A DNA stretch of 64,000 nt, from assembly GCA_028023455.1 (NCBI GenBank), contig JAQFVV010000037.1:620001-684000 (forward strand), read 5' to 3'. Below are positions 1 through 12,159 of this stretch, one piece after another (positions within the stretch are counted from its first letter, which is position 1; the number at the start of each line of letters is the position of its first letter). The notes under the pieces were generated by a model. The model saw only the letters and a program-made list of their open reading frames with translations, did no database searches and was not told where the DNA came from. Both the position numbers and the translations under genes were made by a program. The stretch is from Epiperipatus broadwayi. Lineage: Eukaryota > Onychophora > Udeonychophora > Euonychophora > Peripatidae.

Positions 1-110
1 AAGGGCTTCCTTTTTCACATCCGCAAGAATTAAAAATTTATCAATTGACTTACCTTGCCGCAAAGATTCTATTCCTGTAGAATTACTAAATTCCCCGTGA
101 GGCCGGCTTC
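1..110. repeat. Edge of a dispersed repeat shared with the 39.3-40.4 kb insertion
   Basis: The block TTTTCACATCCGCAAGAATT near position 15 recurs near 39,587 inside the 1.09 kb insertion that splits an RTE fragment. The match continues for about 80 bp with small gaps (TTATCAATT, then ATTCTATTC and GTAGAATT). The window therefore seems to start inside another copy of that element. No coding content is seen. The other end of this copy is outside the window or too diverged to place. Confidence 0.5.
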
Positions 111-1540
111 TGTGGTCAGCAGTTGGCCCAATTTCGATCTGTCAGCCATTAATTTTCGCGGACATGTTCTCGCGAAAATGTGACTATTCGCGTGATCTTG
201 TCGAAATCTTGCTCGGACCTCCCTTTTCCGAATTGATTTGAAGGTTCTACGTTGAGTAGGGAAGCATAGCGATGGATGGACAATTGTTAGGAGGTAATTG
301 TAGGTCGAATAACTTGTAAGCTAATTCCTTTGACATGCATATTTGAAGAGTTTGTAGCAGACTGAAGTCCAGACACCCTCACACAATACTGTAGTGAACA
401 TGAACTATGAGCATTGGGATAAAGTGTGTAACCCAAACAGGCCATCATCTGTGACCACCGGCTGCCGCGTATTAAATGGCCTCTTTCTGTGCTTTTTGGT
501 ATAGGTATATGGGCCTAGAAGGCGGCGGCATGACATGATAGAATAGAAAACTACCATTGTTTATATTGCTTTTTTATTAAATATTTTAAGTCTTAGATCC
601 ATAAATAATTACTGATAAAATATTGATCTTCTGTTATCTCTATACTCAACATTTTTTTTTTACCTTCACCAAACAATACTTTATTTACATGTGAGATTAA
701 ACTGTTTTTAAAGTCTCATATTTTATAGTATTATTCTCTAATGAAATCATAATGGTTTTATTCTAGTTTTTCATCTCTGAAATTTTATAAATTTTTCCTT
801 CATTATGCACAACATAATTTATTCTTACCTACCTGCATTTTTCAGTTAGGTAGATTCATTTCTTATAAATTATTTATTTATTTTATCCATTTTGGTAACG
901 TTTTCCACTTTCTTCACTATATTATTATTTTTACTTTCATCCTGCAACCACAATTCTCTTAAATTTTTTTTCTATAATTTTTCTTCTTACCTGCATTCGT
1001 TTTCTAATCATTTGTACTATTTAATATTCTTTTTTAATTACAAAACATTTTTCAAGCCGTAAGTCAAGAAATTGTATGTGTGTTTTTGTTTGTTTTTTAC
1101 AGCTTTAAAATCAATATATATATTTTTTCTAATATTTTATAGAAGCCTTTGAGTTTTGATAACTTTTGGGGTAAAAGATAAAAATGAAGAATTCTTATAC
1201 GAATACTTTTGGAGATTCTGAAGCTATGGATTATCTCAAGTAAGACATGTTATATATGGTTTAAAAGATAATTTTGTGAGCAAAGAAATTATCATTGAAG
1301 GTGTAATTTAAACTTAGTTAATGATGAATTAGAAATTATGAACAAACAATAAAGTAATAATTTTGTTGGATGTTGAAATTTTTTTTTCTTTAATTTTTAA
1401 ATGGTAATCACTATTTGTCTTAGCCTTATTGTTTTCCTTAATTTTTATCAATGTAAAGTTTTTTGCTCTAACATTATTAAATCTGAAGTTATTGTGAAAA
1501 TTGTGTCTCAGGTCAGTGTTTTTAAAAAATTGAATATGGC
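111..1540. other. Gene-free stretch left of the piggyBac remnant
   Basis: The first 400 bases are less AT-rich than the rest and hold a short inverted repeat (TTTTCGCG at about 151 and CGCGAAAA at about 171). From about 540 the sequence is T-rich low-complexity DNA, probably the 3' part of the piggyBac element. I could not find a TTAA-flanked terminal repeat, so the left end of that element is not defined. Confidence 0.4.
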
Positions 1541-2395
1541 GCCTGGAAAAATAGCAGTTAAAATGTATGCATGGGAAATTGCTGTGTCAAAAGAATGCCA
1601 TAATAGACATAATGGCCATCACAGAGATTTTCTGTCCCTACAATATTGGTTTCGCTTTTGATTGGCCAAGTCAACACCATCCATGTACTTGTTATACATT
1701 TTTATTGCAGGCATTCGTGTAATTATTTGTCGTGATCCAATTTTATTTCGTCGGCTAACATCATTTCCAGAATGTGCATAAGCATTTGTGGTAATAACTA
1801 ATGGCTTTTTATCCATCCATACTAAAAATTGAAGACCAGTATTTTTATCAATGAGAACATGAGAGTCTCCTCTTTTCATTTTCTTTTTATTGTGCACTTC
1901 GACAATGTTCTTTGGAATGAATACCTTTTCTTCTTAAAAATATTGTTCCAAAAAGATATAATTTATTTTCATAAAGTTACTCGAAAAAAATCTGACACAG
2001 AAAATAATGTGATATTGCAAGGTGTGAAAGAACTACTGAATTCACAGCACAAGTACCAAGGCATTGAAGAGCATTTGAACTCGGTTCTTTGCCTGTATAC
2101 ATTTCCCCATGTGATACACATAACCATTGTGACTATCAGCACATATCTACCACTTGAAACCTCTTTATTGGCTCTGATTTATAGTATTGCGACCTAAAAA
2201 TTTTGTGATTGCCTCATCAACTGCAATCTCTCTGTGCATGTGGTATGCAGCTTTGAAATTTACATTGCATTTTTCTATCACTGGTCTAATTTTATAGATA
2301 TGGTCAAAATCTTCACTATTAAAATGTTTTTTATGATAAAATACTACTAAATCATTTATACGGCATTATATTTGCAAAATAAGGGTACCCCATAC
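1540..2395 (-). pseudogene. piggyBac transposase, middle and C-terminal part (broken)
   Basis: Read on the minus strand, this is the catalytic half of a piggyBac (DDE_Tnp_1_7) transposase. Recognisable blocks in order are KIRPVIEKCN and a following EIAVDEAI segment, an ADSHNGYVYHMG segment, the VHNKKKMKRGDSHVLIDKN and LVWMDKKPLVITTNAY stretch, and MYNKYMDGVDLANQKRNQY, which matches the conserved YNxxMGGVDxxDQ block. The last 92 residues are open (1,619-1,897); the rest has several stops and frameshifts. Its N-terminal half lies at 14,905-15,395 on the same strand. The two were separated by insertion of the LTR element at 2,396-14,904. The C-terminal zinc-binding region is not evident. Clearly inactive. 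Confidence 0.85.
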
Positions 2396-4400
2396 TGAAG
2401 CAATGGATCTGAAGTCCAATCCATGCTTCACATCTTCCTATAAACTTGATTAATATTGTAGACCTAAATTAAGTTTATAGTCCAATATCAGCAGGGTTTT
2501 GCATTAGAGTTAAAAATAATTATGCTTATTAAACGTGTATTACATTTAAATATTTTGTTTTAAATAAATTTCATTCTATTAATAAAAATTGCTTAACCTA
2601 TTAGTCAAACATATATATATATACATCTAGCGTATATATATATATGAGTTAATGCAAAATTCTGCTGAAATAAAATGCTTATTCTACTATAAAAAAATAA
2701 TAATATATTGTTGTTAAAATTTTGTTAAAATATTTAGTATGGTTTGATTTTGAGATAAGCCTGCCAACATTTTCTAAAAGAATGTATAGTTTTAATTAGT
2801 GAGCCATTCAAGTGTAATTAAAGATGGCCTTCTCTTTCTTTCTTTTTAATTAAGAGAATTCAAACTTTGAAGTAAGAAAGTTAGAGTAAAAAAGTTAAAG
2901 TTATTTTTAGAAAGTGTTGCTTTGAAACAAAGGAGCATGGGGAGGCTTATCAAGATCTCAGATCATACAAACAATAGAAGGTAGCTGACAGAGAGGGTAT
3001 AAATAGAAGGGAGAACAAAAGATTGATTATTCAGATTTTTCCTTTTGAAGGATTCAGTTGATTCTGATTTTCCTTGTGAAGGTGATTCTTTCAGAGTTTG
3101 CTATTGCAAGATTGATTCAGATTTTGCTATTGCAAGGTGCATTCAGATTTCTCTTAGGAGAACTCTGTCAGATTTTGTTCGTGATTTTATTCCCAAAAGT
3201 CTACAACTGTTGTCTACAAATCATGAAGTTTGAACATCTCAAGCTAAAAATCATATAAGTTTGATAGATTCTACTATGCTCTAGGCAAATAAATAGCTTT
3301 TATCGCGAGGTTCCGGAATACATTCAAAATGCCTTAATATCCACTCAATAGTCATCTGAACTCTGTGCGTGTCTGGAGAACTTTTCGTGAAACCATACTT
3401 ATTTTCATTGTCCGGACAACTAATCTCGACGGTCGGATCAAGCCAGAGCGTAGGAACATACAAGGAAAAAGGACGGTAATCGTATCTCCTCTATTGAACT
3501 ATTTCTTATGCTACCTTTTGTTCATTTTTTCTAATTGCTTCAGTGAATTATATGTATTTGTTGATGTAACCATTTGTATTAGACTAGTCTTAATTATATA
3601 TATTATGTGATCATCTATCTATATTTAACCTTTTCCTTCGTTTTTTTACTAAATGTGTAAATATTTAGTATTCCATTGCGGTTGAGTTAATAGTTAATTT
3701 TGTTCTTTAAAATCTCTTTCCAGTTTTATTCATGTTTGTTAATTAAATACAGTCAGTTTCTTTTGTGTGCCAACTTGATCTCTTTGATAACTTTGTCCGC
3801 CATTACGTTAGTATATCTGATTTAACTATATACGTTTTAAATAATTTTAAACCCTTTTTAGCCAAAGCAATTAGAAATGCTTCAAAAGATTCTTTTTTCG
3901 TACGTTATCGAGAAGATCGAGCTGACAATTTTTAATAAAATTGGGAAGAAAGAGTTAGACCACAAACCTATTAATCTGTTTTTATTTCTAATTAGTTTGT
4001 TCCTTAATTTAGGGGAATAGCGAGGCCATTAAATCATTGTCATATTATTAAAGTCATTAATTAAACATATGATTTAACTATAAAAAGCTTGAGTTTCTTA
4101 ATTTGTTATAAATGCTTTATTTTACTTTTAATGATCCAGGCAATAAAAAACATATTTCTTAGTACTTTTCACATTTAACAGCTCTTAGGATTTCCTCATG
4201 TCTCTTCTGTTGCTAAGTTGTGGCGTTGAAAAATAATTTATGTGTGGCTCAGATAGTGTTGTTCGGTTCATAATACTTAGACTAGACGAATAGGCAGAGG
4301 TCATAGTATTCTTGATTTAATATCTCGCTATGGTTGGCGTTGAGGTACTTTCCTAGTATTCGAACTGGGTTAAATCAACATACATCATCTGACTGTCACA
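2396..4400 (+). repeat. 5' LTR of the outer LTR element
   Basis: About 2,005 bp against 2,081 bp for the right copy. The first ~830 bp match the right copy almost exactly (one clear substitution plus TA-run differences). After about 3,225 this copy shows many small gaps, mostly at C/G-containing positions. A TATAAATA at 2,998-3,005 lies about 30 nt before TTATTCAGATT, a good TATA and initiator spacing, so transcription probably started near 3,031. Just after it (3,052-3,150) is a short internal repeat built on TTTGCTATTGCAAG and GATTCAGATTT. Confidence 0.88.
2998..3035 (+). promoter_or_regulatory. LTR core promoter (TATA box and initiator)
   Basis: TATAAATA at 2,998-3,005 with a TCAGATT initiator-like motif starting at 3,031. 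The same arrangement is present in the right LTR (TATAAATA at 13,422-13,429). The spacing is right for a TATA/Inr promoter. Function is inferred. Confidence 0.5.
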
Positions 4401-4421
4401 GTGATTTTTTTCCGTAATTCT

Positions 4422-4441
4422 GAAGCCCAACGTGGGGCCGA
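4422..4441 (+). other. Primer-binding-site-like block
   Basis: GCCCAACGTGGGGCC lies about 24 nt after the end of the left LTR. Similar CCCAACGT/GGGGC blocks mark the tRNA primer-binding region of many animal Ty3/Gypsy and BEL elements, usually directly after the LTR. The inner LTR element has a related block on its own strand (9,480-9,500). The larger than usual distance may reflect the gap problem noted for this region. Confidence 0.45.
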
Positions 4442-5493
4442 GATTTCATTTTTTATTGGAAGAATAGGAATAGGGGATTTGAAGTAATAGATATATGTAA
4501 ATTTTTTCTCCTCGGATTGGACACATATATATAATGGTTTTTTAAATATAATTGTTAGTTATACGTAATATTTTTCTTCTAGTTGTAGTGACGTATGTGT
4601 TTTTTAAAAAAAAAAATTATACCTGAGAGTTTGTTTTAGTTTAATACATTTATATAAAAATATATGTATAATTTTCGAGTTTTGTTTCCTAATGGAGCCA
4701 AATGTCATTTTTAAATTAATTAAAAAGTTAAATGTGTCATAATAAAAAAATTTTCAGTTTGTATATATATCAAATGAATATTTTATATTTAAAAAGTTAA
4801 CACTTCGTTGTTGTTTTTTTTGATTATAAAATTAGATTTCAGAATTAAACCAATTTTTTTCTAATGAATAGATTTGTCATGGCCATTCCCATATTTGTTT
4901 CGTATAAAGTAGATAGCTTATGAGGCGGAAGTGTCAAATATATACCACCCCTCCCTTAAATTAACTTTCTACTTTAGATTATTTTTAGTATTGCTCAAAT
5001 ATGAAAAGTTTTGAAATAATGTTTTTTTTCGAAATATAATGTATATTCGTGTGTTAATTAGTAATTTAGTAAAAATTACAAATAGATAATAAAAAAAATT
5101 TTCCGTTGGTATAAATTTGTGAAGATCTAAGAGATAACATTTTTCATTAATAGAAAGTTTTTAAGATCAAAAAGTTTTGATAAGTTCAAATTAACATGTC
5201 AACTATGGTGTTAGCAAATATTTTTACTTTCTCTGGTTTCGTTTCTTTATATTGAATAATTGTAATCATGTAAATTTTTTTGTTTTTAAAGATTTTGAAT
5301 TACGTTTCCTCGCAAACATATATAAATTAAGTTTTGTTTCAATACTAGCAAACTTATTTTATCTTTATGAAAAGTAAATGCGTATGTTCGTTAATAAATA
5401 TATAGATTAAAGTATTTTTGCATAACATATATGTCAGCACTTTAGTTAAGATTTTTTCTCTCTCAATTCGGATTATGCTATTGAATCATTTAT

Positions 5494-5606
5494 TGAGTAA
5501 CCGTTAGGTGAAGACCCTTTGAAGTAACCGTTAGGTGAAGCCCTTGTTTTTTAGTGATGTTTTGGTGAAGATTCCCTTAGTAACCGTTTAGGTGAAGACC
5601 CCTTAC
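5494..5606 (+). repeat. Short tandem repeat, about four degenerate units
   Basis: The unit AGTAACCGTTAGGTGAAG followed by a run of ACCC and T recurs at about 5,497, 5,524 and 5,579, with one more diverged unit (TTTTGGTGAAG) at about 5,560. It lies in the internal region of the outer LTR element, before any coding remnant. Role unknown. Confidence 0.6.
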
Positions 5607-6273
5607 ACTGTAGAGTTCTAAATTGCTGAGTAGCCTGAAATAATAGGTCTACATCTGCAATCATTCTTCCTTGTTATAGTTGCAAGGTTTATATGAAATA
5701 ATAGGAGTATGCGTTTAATTTGACATCTTTCTAATAAATTCATGTACATAATAATAAAAGAAATATTTGTATAGATATATTTTGTATATATATGTATCAT
5801 ATATATCTTATTTAATGATGTACATATTCATATATATGATTCATATGTATACATTCTTATAGTTCTAAAACCCTTTTATATAAATTTTTGAAAAGTTTTT
5901 TAATGCTATTCTGTAAAATTGCTTGATAATTGTTAATTTATTTGGTTGTACAAAATGGTAGTTGTTTGATCCCAGTTCATAATTCGAGTGGCAGTTATCA
6001 TGGAATTTTATTTTAATTTTTTTATTTTTTTTTTTTTTAATCGTATTTGGCTGTTTGAATTTTTTGTATCATGACAAAATTAATGGTTTGAATCAGTCAG
6101 ACATATTACTTACGTAGTTGTATAGTCTTAGACTTAACATTGTCATTTAAAATAGCATTTACTTATTCATGCAGAGAATTTTTTTAAAAGAGAAGTGAAA
6201 CTTAAAATAGATTTTAATTGCATTTAGCTTTATAAACCTTATCAATGTGTCTTGGATCATTATCCATTAATAT

Positions 6274-7570
6274 TGTACCGGGTCGAACCGCTGAAACCAC
6301 CTACTTATACGTATATATAAGTTTTGACCTGTTTCAAACTCCTTCATAATACATTTATAATATTATAAAGGTTAGGTGAACGAACAGGTTCGAGCAAAAT
6401 GGGAGATCTTATTAATAGCTTTAACTATCAACAATGGCCATCTCCTGCTAGATTCAAACCCCTACCATCCAAATATTTTTTGTTTCGGATAAACCAGGGA
6501 CTAGTCTGAAGACTAACATATTCGGGTAATAGACTCATAATCCAGCGCTCGAAACAATTCCTTAACCAGCCAGTCTAATTTTAATCAATGATACTTATTG
6601 CTAATAAGATATTAATAAAAAGAGTTGACCGAAGATCAAGTTTAAATTTAAAAATAATTTATTTCAATCAACATCAATTAAGTTTAAATATAATTTACTA
6701 ACCAACATAACATTCTAAAATTTTATAAATCCAAATTTCGCGTACGCAATTTTTAAATTAACATATGATAGGATATTTCATGAACAAGGCAACATAATCT
6801 TAGACATTTAATTAACTCTCATTCCAAAAAAAATAATAATAAAATTAATAAATTTGAAACTCAGACAATCAATAGTTCTTTTATGTATGATGATTCATAT
6901 AATGTTAATCTTCATATTGTACATGTGATACTACTTTAAATAATAATAATACAGATACTAGGATTTTTTTGTTGCTTTGTCTTATGATTGTATCTAACCG
7001 GTTAGATTTTGTTATGGAAAGAATTTATGTAATCCGTTGTTCTCTTGAACTGTTGGAGGAGGGTTTGTGTTGTTTAGATTATTCTAGCAGGTTTGTGACT
7101 ATTGTAAAAGAGAAGTATATTTAAAACTTACATTTTTTAAATGAAAGTAAAATAGACTGAATTTCAAATCAATGATGTTGATAAAAAAAAAAGTATTTAT
7201 TGTTTTTTTAATACCTCGGTTTGCGTCTTTGATTAATTATTGAATGTTTATTGAATATTTGATAGTTATATTTTAAAGTGGTTTTATCTTTAATTAGATC
7301 AATTTTTTTACTTTTTTCTTTTTCTTTTTTTTTTTTTTATTCTATCATACTTTTTTTACTACACTAATATAACTATTATAATAAACTAATAAAAAGATTT
7401 TTTTTTTTATATTTCAATATTTTAACTTTTTAAATTTAGTTTTTTTTTTTTTTTTTAGAAAACTCCCTCTCCCCTCTTTAAAGTAATTAATTGTAACTTT
7501 CAAATTCTTTTTCCGAAAATTTTATAATAATTTTTATCAAATTATTTTATATACATGTAATTGATTGAAT
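6274..7570 (-). repeat. LTR of the inner element, left copy (3' LTR)
   Basis: About 1.30 kb against 1.55 kb for the right copy. The difference is spread over dozens of small gaps, most of them removing C/G-containing bits, for example around 6,475-6,505, 6,900-6,990 and 7,020-7,200. The right border at about 7,570 is uncertain by some tens of bases because this end is also gapped. Confidence 0.75.
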
Positions 7571-8639
7571 TAACCCTCTTTTAGATAAAATGGTATTTTT
7601 GAATTTTATCTCTTCTTTTATTGTTACTATAAAGTTTATTAATTTTTTTTTTGATATTCTAAATGTGTATACTACATAATTCTACACCTACTATACTTAG
7701 ATATCGGTTATTACTGACTTGCTTTCAGGAACTATAATAAATAACCTTTTTGACTCACATAAGGTGCCAGTACCAAAAATAACTGAAAGATATCTGATAA
7801 ATACATTTAAGATACTATATAAGGTATCTATTTACCGAATATTACATTATGTGGTATATACTTACTTACACTCCTAATACACTTAGTTTATATATATATT
7901 TTTTTTTATTAATCTTAATTTTTTTTTCATATGAAATATTAAATATTAGTTTTATATTTTTAAAATAGACATCAGTTTAATATTTATTTATATTAGGATA
8001 TTTTAAATCATTTACTTTTTTTTTTATTAAACTTTTTTAATTATTTATTTCTTTTTTTTTTTAAAAAAAATTTTTTTTTTTATTTTTTCTTATTTTATAT
8101 GTGTTGTTTATTGACTGGATATCAATCTAATCGATAAATAATCGTTTGAATTTTAAAAACTTAATTATATATTTTATTTATTAACTTTAACTTTTAATTA
8201 TTAATAATTGTATTTTTTTATTTTTTTAAATTTTAGAAAATTGTATTTTGAGTCATTGTCGATAATAATTGTCAATGGCAAATCCGTCAGATTTATATTT
8301 TTAATTTTGTTGGCTTCTTGTTATTCAGCCCTCCAAATAACTTTAGTGATCTAGTGTTAAACGTTCTTTTTCTATATTACCTTTGGCTATCACAATGGCA
8401 TTGAAGTCAGTTTGATGGACTATACTATATGGGCTTTTGTAAACCATCTGATTTTTTATAAATGTATTTCCGATGACTATGGAGTTATTTGTAATGTGCA
8501 TGTTACTCAGCTGGTCTGGCTTTTTTATTTCAGTTTGTGGGATATTTTGACTACGATTTATTTGATTTACTTTTACACTTAAATTTATAACTTCAACTTT
8601 TTTTCTACATTATTTTTTTATCTTCTATCTTATTTGTTT

Positions 8640-9104
8640 CTATTGCTGGTAAGCAGTCTCTATTTTATTCTCTACCTGTGTTTTAATCTCTTGTATTTCT
8701 TCCCTAATTTCTTCTTTTATTTTATTCTGGCCCATTTCGATCAGGTCCTTTAACTTTTCAAGCATTTCAGCTTGCCCTTCCAATTTACTCTTCATTTCAT
8801 TATTTTGGTCTTTAAGCTCTTCGGCTATTTTTTTATATTCTTCTGCTGTTTCTTTTTGTTTTTCAAACATGCTGTTTAGTAAAGCTATGATTTCTCTTTT
8901 CTCTTCTTTTTGCTCAACCTCTTTTTTGTCTTCCTCTTTTTGTTCCTCACTTGACGCATTCTCTACTTCTTTCGCTTGAATTTCTATTTTTTCTTCACTG
9001 GGGACCTTTTCTATTTCACTAGTTTCGGTTTTATTTTGTTCCTCGCTGGGAACATTGTCTGTTTTTTTACCTTGAGTCTCCATTTTAGGTTTATTTCTTG
9101 TCAT
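8640..9104 (-). CDS. Gag-like coiled-coil protein of the inner LTR element
   Basis: A 154-residue open frame read right to left, starting about 400 nt after the right-hand LTR, where gag normally begins. Residues 1-70 are Glu/Lys-rich with three repeats of the type VPSEEQ / VPSEEK / ASSEEQ. Residues about 70-150 are a long heptad-patterned segment (IALLNSMFEKQKE, then AEELKDQNNEMKSKLEGQAE, then IKEEIREEIQEIKTQV), a predicted coiled coil. No capsid major homology region or CCHC zinc knuckle is visible and the frame stops at residue 154, so it is a truncated gag. Assignment rests on position and coiled-coil character, not on a recognised domain. It could also be an unrelated low-complexity protein. 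Confidence 0.5.
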   Translation of the reverse strand: MTRNKPKMETQGKKTDNVPSEEQNKTETSEIEKVPSEEKIEIQAKEVENASSEEQKEEDKKEVEQKEEKREIIALLNSMFEKQKETAEEYKKIAEELKDQNNEMKSKLEGQAEMLEKLKDLIEMGQNKIKEEIREEIQEIKTQVENKIETAYQQ

Positions 9105-9479
9105 CTTTATAATTTTAAACTTTACTTTTTTATATTATTTTTGATACCCTATTTTTTTTTAATAAGTTTACTAATTACTATTTTTTTATTTCTTTCTAAA
9201 CTAGAAATACACGCTGGCTCAGCCCCCTTTGTCCGTTTATCCTGCCCGATCTTAATGCTTTAACTCCTTCAAACACCCAACTGTCGTTTATTTAACCGAA
9301 CGTAAATAGCCCAAAATCTCTTTTCATTTAAAGACGTACGAGAAGAAAAAAAAAATTTCGGTCAATTGTTTTTTTTTTTTAATTTACTACACTTTTACTT
9401 ACGTAATTTAGATTTCTTTAAGGTTTTTATCTTTAAACAAGAAACACAACATTTATTTACTGTTATTTCTTAGGTTCAG

Positions 9480-9503
9480 CCCCAAACGTTGGGTAAAGCC
9501 ATT
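9480..9503 (-). other. Primer-binding-like block of the inner element
   Basis: On the minus strand TGGCTTTACCCAACG and then TTTGGGGCTGAAC follow the right LTR after about three bases. It starts with TGG, as expected for pairing with a tRNA CCA end, and resembles the CCCAACGT block of the outer element. Confidence 0.45.
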
Positions 9504-9505
9504 TA

Positions 9506-11055
9506 TGTACCGGGTCGAACCGCTGAAACCACCTACTTATACGTATATATAAGTTTTGACCTGTTTCAAACTCCTTCACAATACATTTATAATATTATAA
9601 AGGTTAGGTGAACGAACCGGCACGTTCGAGCAAAATGGGAGATCTTATTAATAGCTTTAACTATCAACAATGGCCCATCTCGGCTGCTAGATTCAAACCC
9701 CTACCATCCAAATACTTTATTTGTTTCGGGGTAAACCCCGGGGCGCCAGCTAGTCTGAAGACTAACATATTCGGGTAATAGACTCATAATCCAGCTCAAA
9801 CAATTCCTTAACCAGCCAGTCTAATTTTAATCAATGATACTTATTGCTAATAAGATATTAATAAAAAGAGTTGACCGACAGATCAAGTTTAAATTTAAAA
9901 ATAATTTATTTCAATCAACATCAATTAAGTTTAAATATAATTTACTAACCAACATCAACGCATTCTAAACATTTTATAAATCCAAATTTCACACACGCAC
10001 ATTTTTTTAAATTAACATATGATAGGATATTTCATGAACAAGGCAACATAATCTTAGACATTTAATTAACTCTCATTCGCAAAAAAAAATAATAATAAAG
10101 CATTAATAACATTTGAAACTCACGCACACACATCAATAGTTCCTTTTATGTATGATGGAGTTCATATAATGTTAATCTTCAATATTTACGGATTACAGTG
10201 GTGACTACTACTTGTAAATAATAATAATACAGATACCTAGGATTTTTTCTTGTCGGTGGCTACTTCTGCTGCTTCTGATGGATTGTATCTAACCGGTTAG
10301 ATTTTGTTTATGGAAGAGAATTTATGGTAATCCGTTGGTTTCTTCTTGGAGACAGCTGCACGTTTGGACGGAGGTTTCTGTGTTGTTATCCAGACATTAT
10401 TTCTCAGGCAGGTTTTGATGATCTTATTGGACTAAAAAGGCTGGAGCGCAAGCGTATATTTCCAAAAGCTTTTCAGCACTGCATTTTTGTAAACTGACAC
10501 AGTAAAACTAGACTGAATTTCAAACTCCAACTGACTGTCTGATAAAAAAAAAAAAAGTCTATTTATACCTGCGAAGTGTTTTTGTTTTAATATCCTCCGG
10601 CAATACGTGTTGTCGAAATTCCTTTAGATTAATTATATGACAACGTGTTTTCCGATTGAATATTTGATTAGTAGTAGCTATTTTAAAATGTGTTGTTTTC
10701 ATATCTTTAATTAGCAGTCCACCACTGTGTTTCTTTTGAAATACATTTCATTTCTTTATTCATTTTATTTTTTTTTATATTATTCTTACATGCATACTTT
10801 TGTTTACACTCGCACGCACTAATATAATCTATTATAATAAACTGGAATGAAAAGAGATTTTTTTATTTTATATTTCAATAATTTTAACTTTTATGAAACT
10901 CTTAGTTTGTTTTTTTTTTTTTTTTATAGGAAAACTCCCTCTCCCCTCTTTAAAGTAATTAATTGTAACTTTCAAATTCTTTTTTCCGAAAGATTTTGAT
11001 AATAATTTTTATCCAAAATTATTTTATATACATGTGCCAATTTGGCATTGGCACA
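9506..11055 (-). repeat. LTR of the inner element, right copy (5' LTR)
   Basis: The longer copy of the inner LTR pair. It starts TGTACCGGGTCG at 9,506 and ends GGCACA at 11,055, directly followed by the ATAT duplication. It pairs with 6,274-7,570 along its whole length. Confidence 0.75.
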
Positions 11056-11701
11056 ATATGTATATTTGATATGGCCATTGTCTTGTCGACTGGCGCCCTT
11101 CTCAAATAAATTTGTCGGCAAGTGCAATCTCTCATGTCAGATGTCAAATAAACCAAACTATAGTAGATGATCAAAATAACAATGTATGCATAGTGAGCCA
11201 AAATAATTTTTAAGAATGACTTACGTATATTTTGCTCACATATTTTTTTATATATATACTTGTATTAATGTAAATGCATTTTTTAGTTGTTTCAGGTGTC
11301 GGAGAAAGTCAGGTCAAGCTGTAAGTTTATTATTTTTAATGATATAGTAACAAAGTAGCAGTGATATTTAAGTGAAATATATAAAAATAAATAAAGAAAG
11401 TGAGGAGAATATATGTAGTATAAATATTAAAACAGACACGGCAGGATTTGATATTTTTTTCATGAACAAACAGACACATAGGCATAGGTTTAAGATGGGA
11501 CCTCGTGAGGTAGGCAAAGTTAATTTCTGAAAACATAAAGAATTTAGAATACTGACTTATTTTTTAAAGAACTAAAATTTTTCTTCACATACAGGATATA
11601 GCTCCTAGATACACGTAATACAATATACTTATATAGATTGTTATTAAAATACGTTTTAGAAATAAATTGTTTTATAACAAAATAGCCAATATTAGGCAAA
11701 A

Positions 11702-12152
11702 ATGGAGGAACAGAAGAGAGGCGAAGTTTATAGGTCAATATGTACTCATAGTGACCAAGAAAACAATGTGAAAGATCTCATCACAGAAATGAGACGAATA
11801 CAAAATGATGATGAACATGTTCCAAGAATTCATGAATATGACATCACAAAGACTGAACCGTTTGGAGGAAAACATGGGTCTCCAGCAACAACATACTACC
11901 AGAACGAAAGTATTACCAGATGATGATAATCAGGGAAAGGGACAAGACCAACAAGAGCAAGGTGATATTCAGGTTGAATCACTGATGGATGAAGAAGCAT
12001 GTATAGATAGTCACCACTTGGATTTGTCAGTCAAACACAGAAGGCAAAGTGGAGAACAAAATTGTCGAATCATAGAGGATAGCAAGAGCACAATGACGCT
12101 TCAGACTGTGGATTTGGTAAACGAAACTGAAAAGATGGGACAAGACATTTAA
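11702..12152 (+). pseudogene. Gag-like remnant of the outer LTR element
   Basis: Two overlapping frames (11,702-11,923 and 11,805-12,152) together look like one frameshifted gag N-terminal region. The first begins MEEQKRGEVYRS and reaches KDLITEMRRIQN; the second continues with FQEFMNMTSQRLNRLEENM, an amphipathic helix typical of Gypsy gag. A polar Q/D/E-rich stretch follows. No zinc knuckle, protease or polymerase domain follows before the integrase tail, so most of pol is missing. Function is inferred from position upstream of the integrase end and from composition. Confidence 0.4.
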
Positions 12153-12159
12153 TAATAAA

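Larger units (their letters stand above)
6274..11055 (-). mobile_element. Second LTR retrotransposon nested in the first, opposite orientation
   Basis: Direct repeats at 6,274-7,570 and 9,506-11,055 start with TGTACCGGGTCG. The right copy ends GGCACA, giving TG...CA. The bases next to the outer ends are ATAT on both sides (6,270-6,273 and 11,056-11,059), a 4-bp target duplication. On the minus strand, the interior next to the right LTR holds TGGCTTTACCCAACG and then a gag-like reading frame, so the element runs right to left. The interior is only about 1.9 kb with no polymerase genes, so it is non-autonomous or deleted. Confidence 0.78.

Noticed and set aside
3045-3258. Small genes inside the LTR (also at 13,469-13,715)
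   Set aside because: Identical frames in two LTR copies, open in two phases because of a short internal repeat; no protein family.
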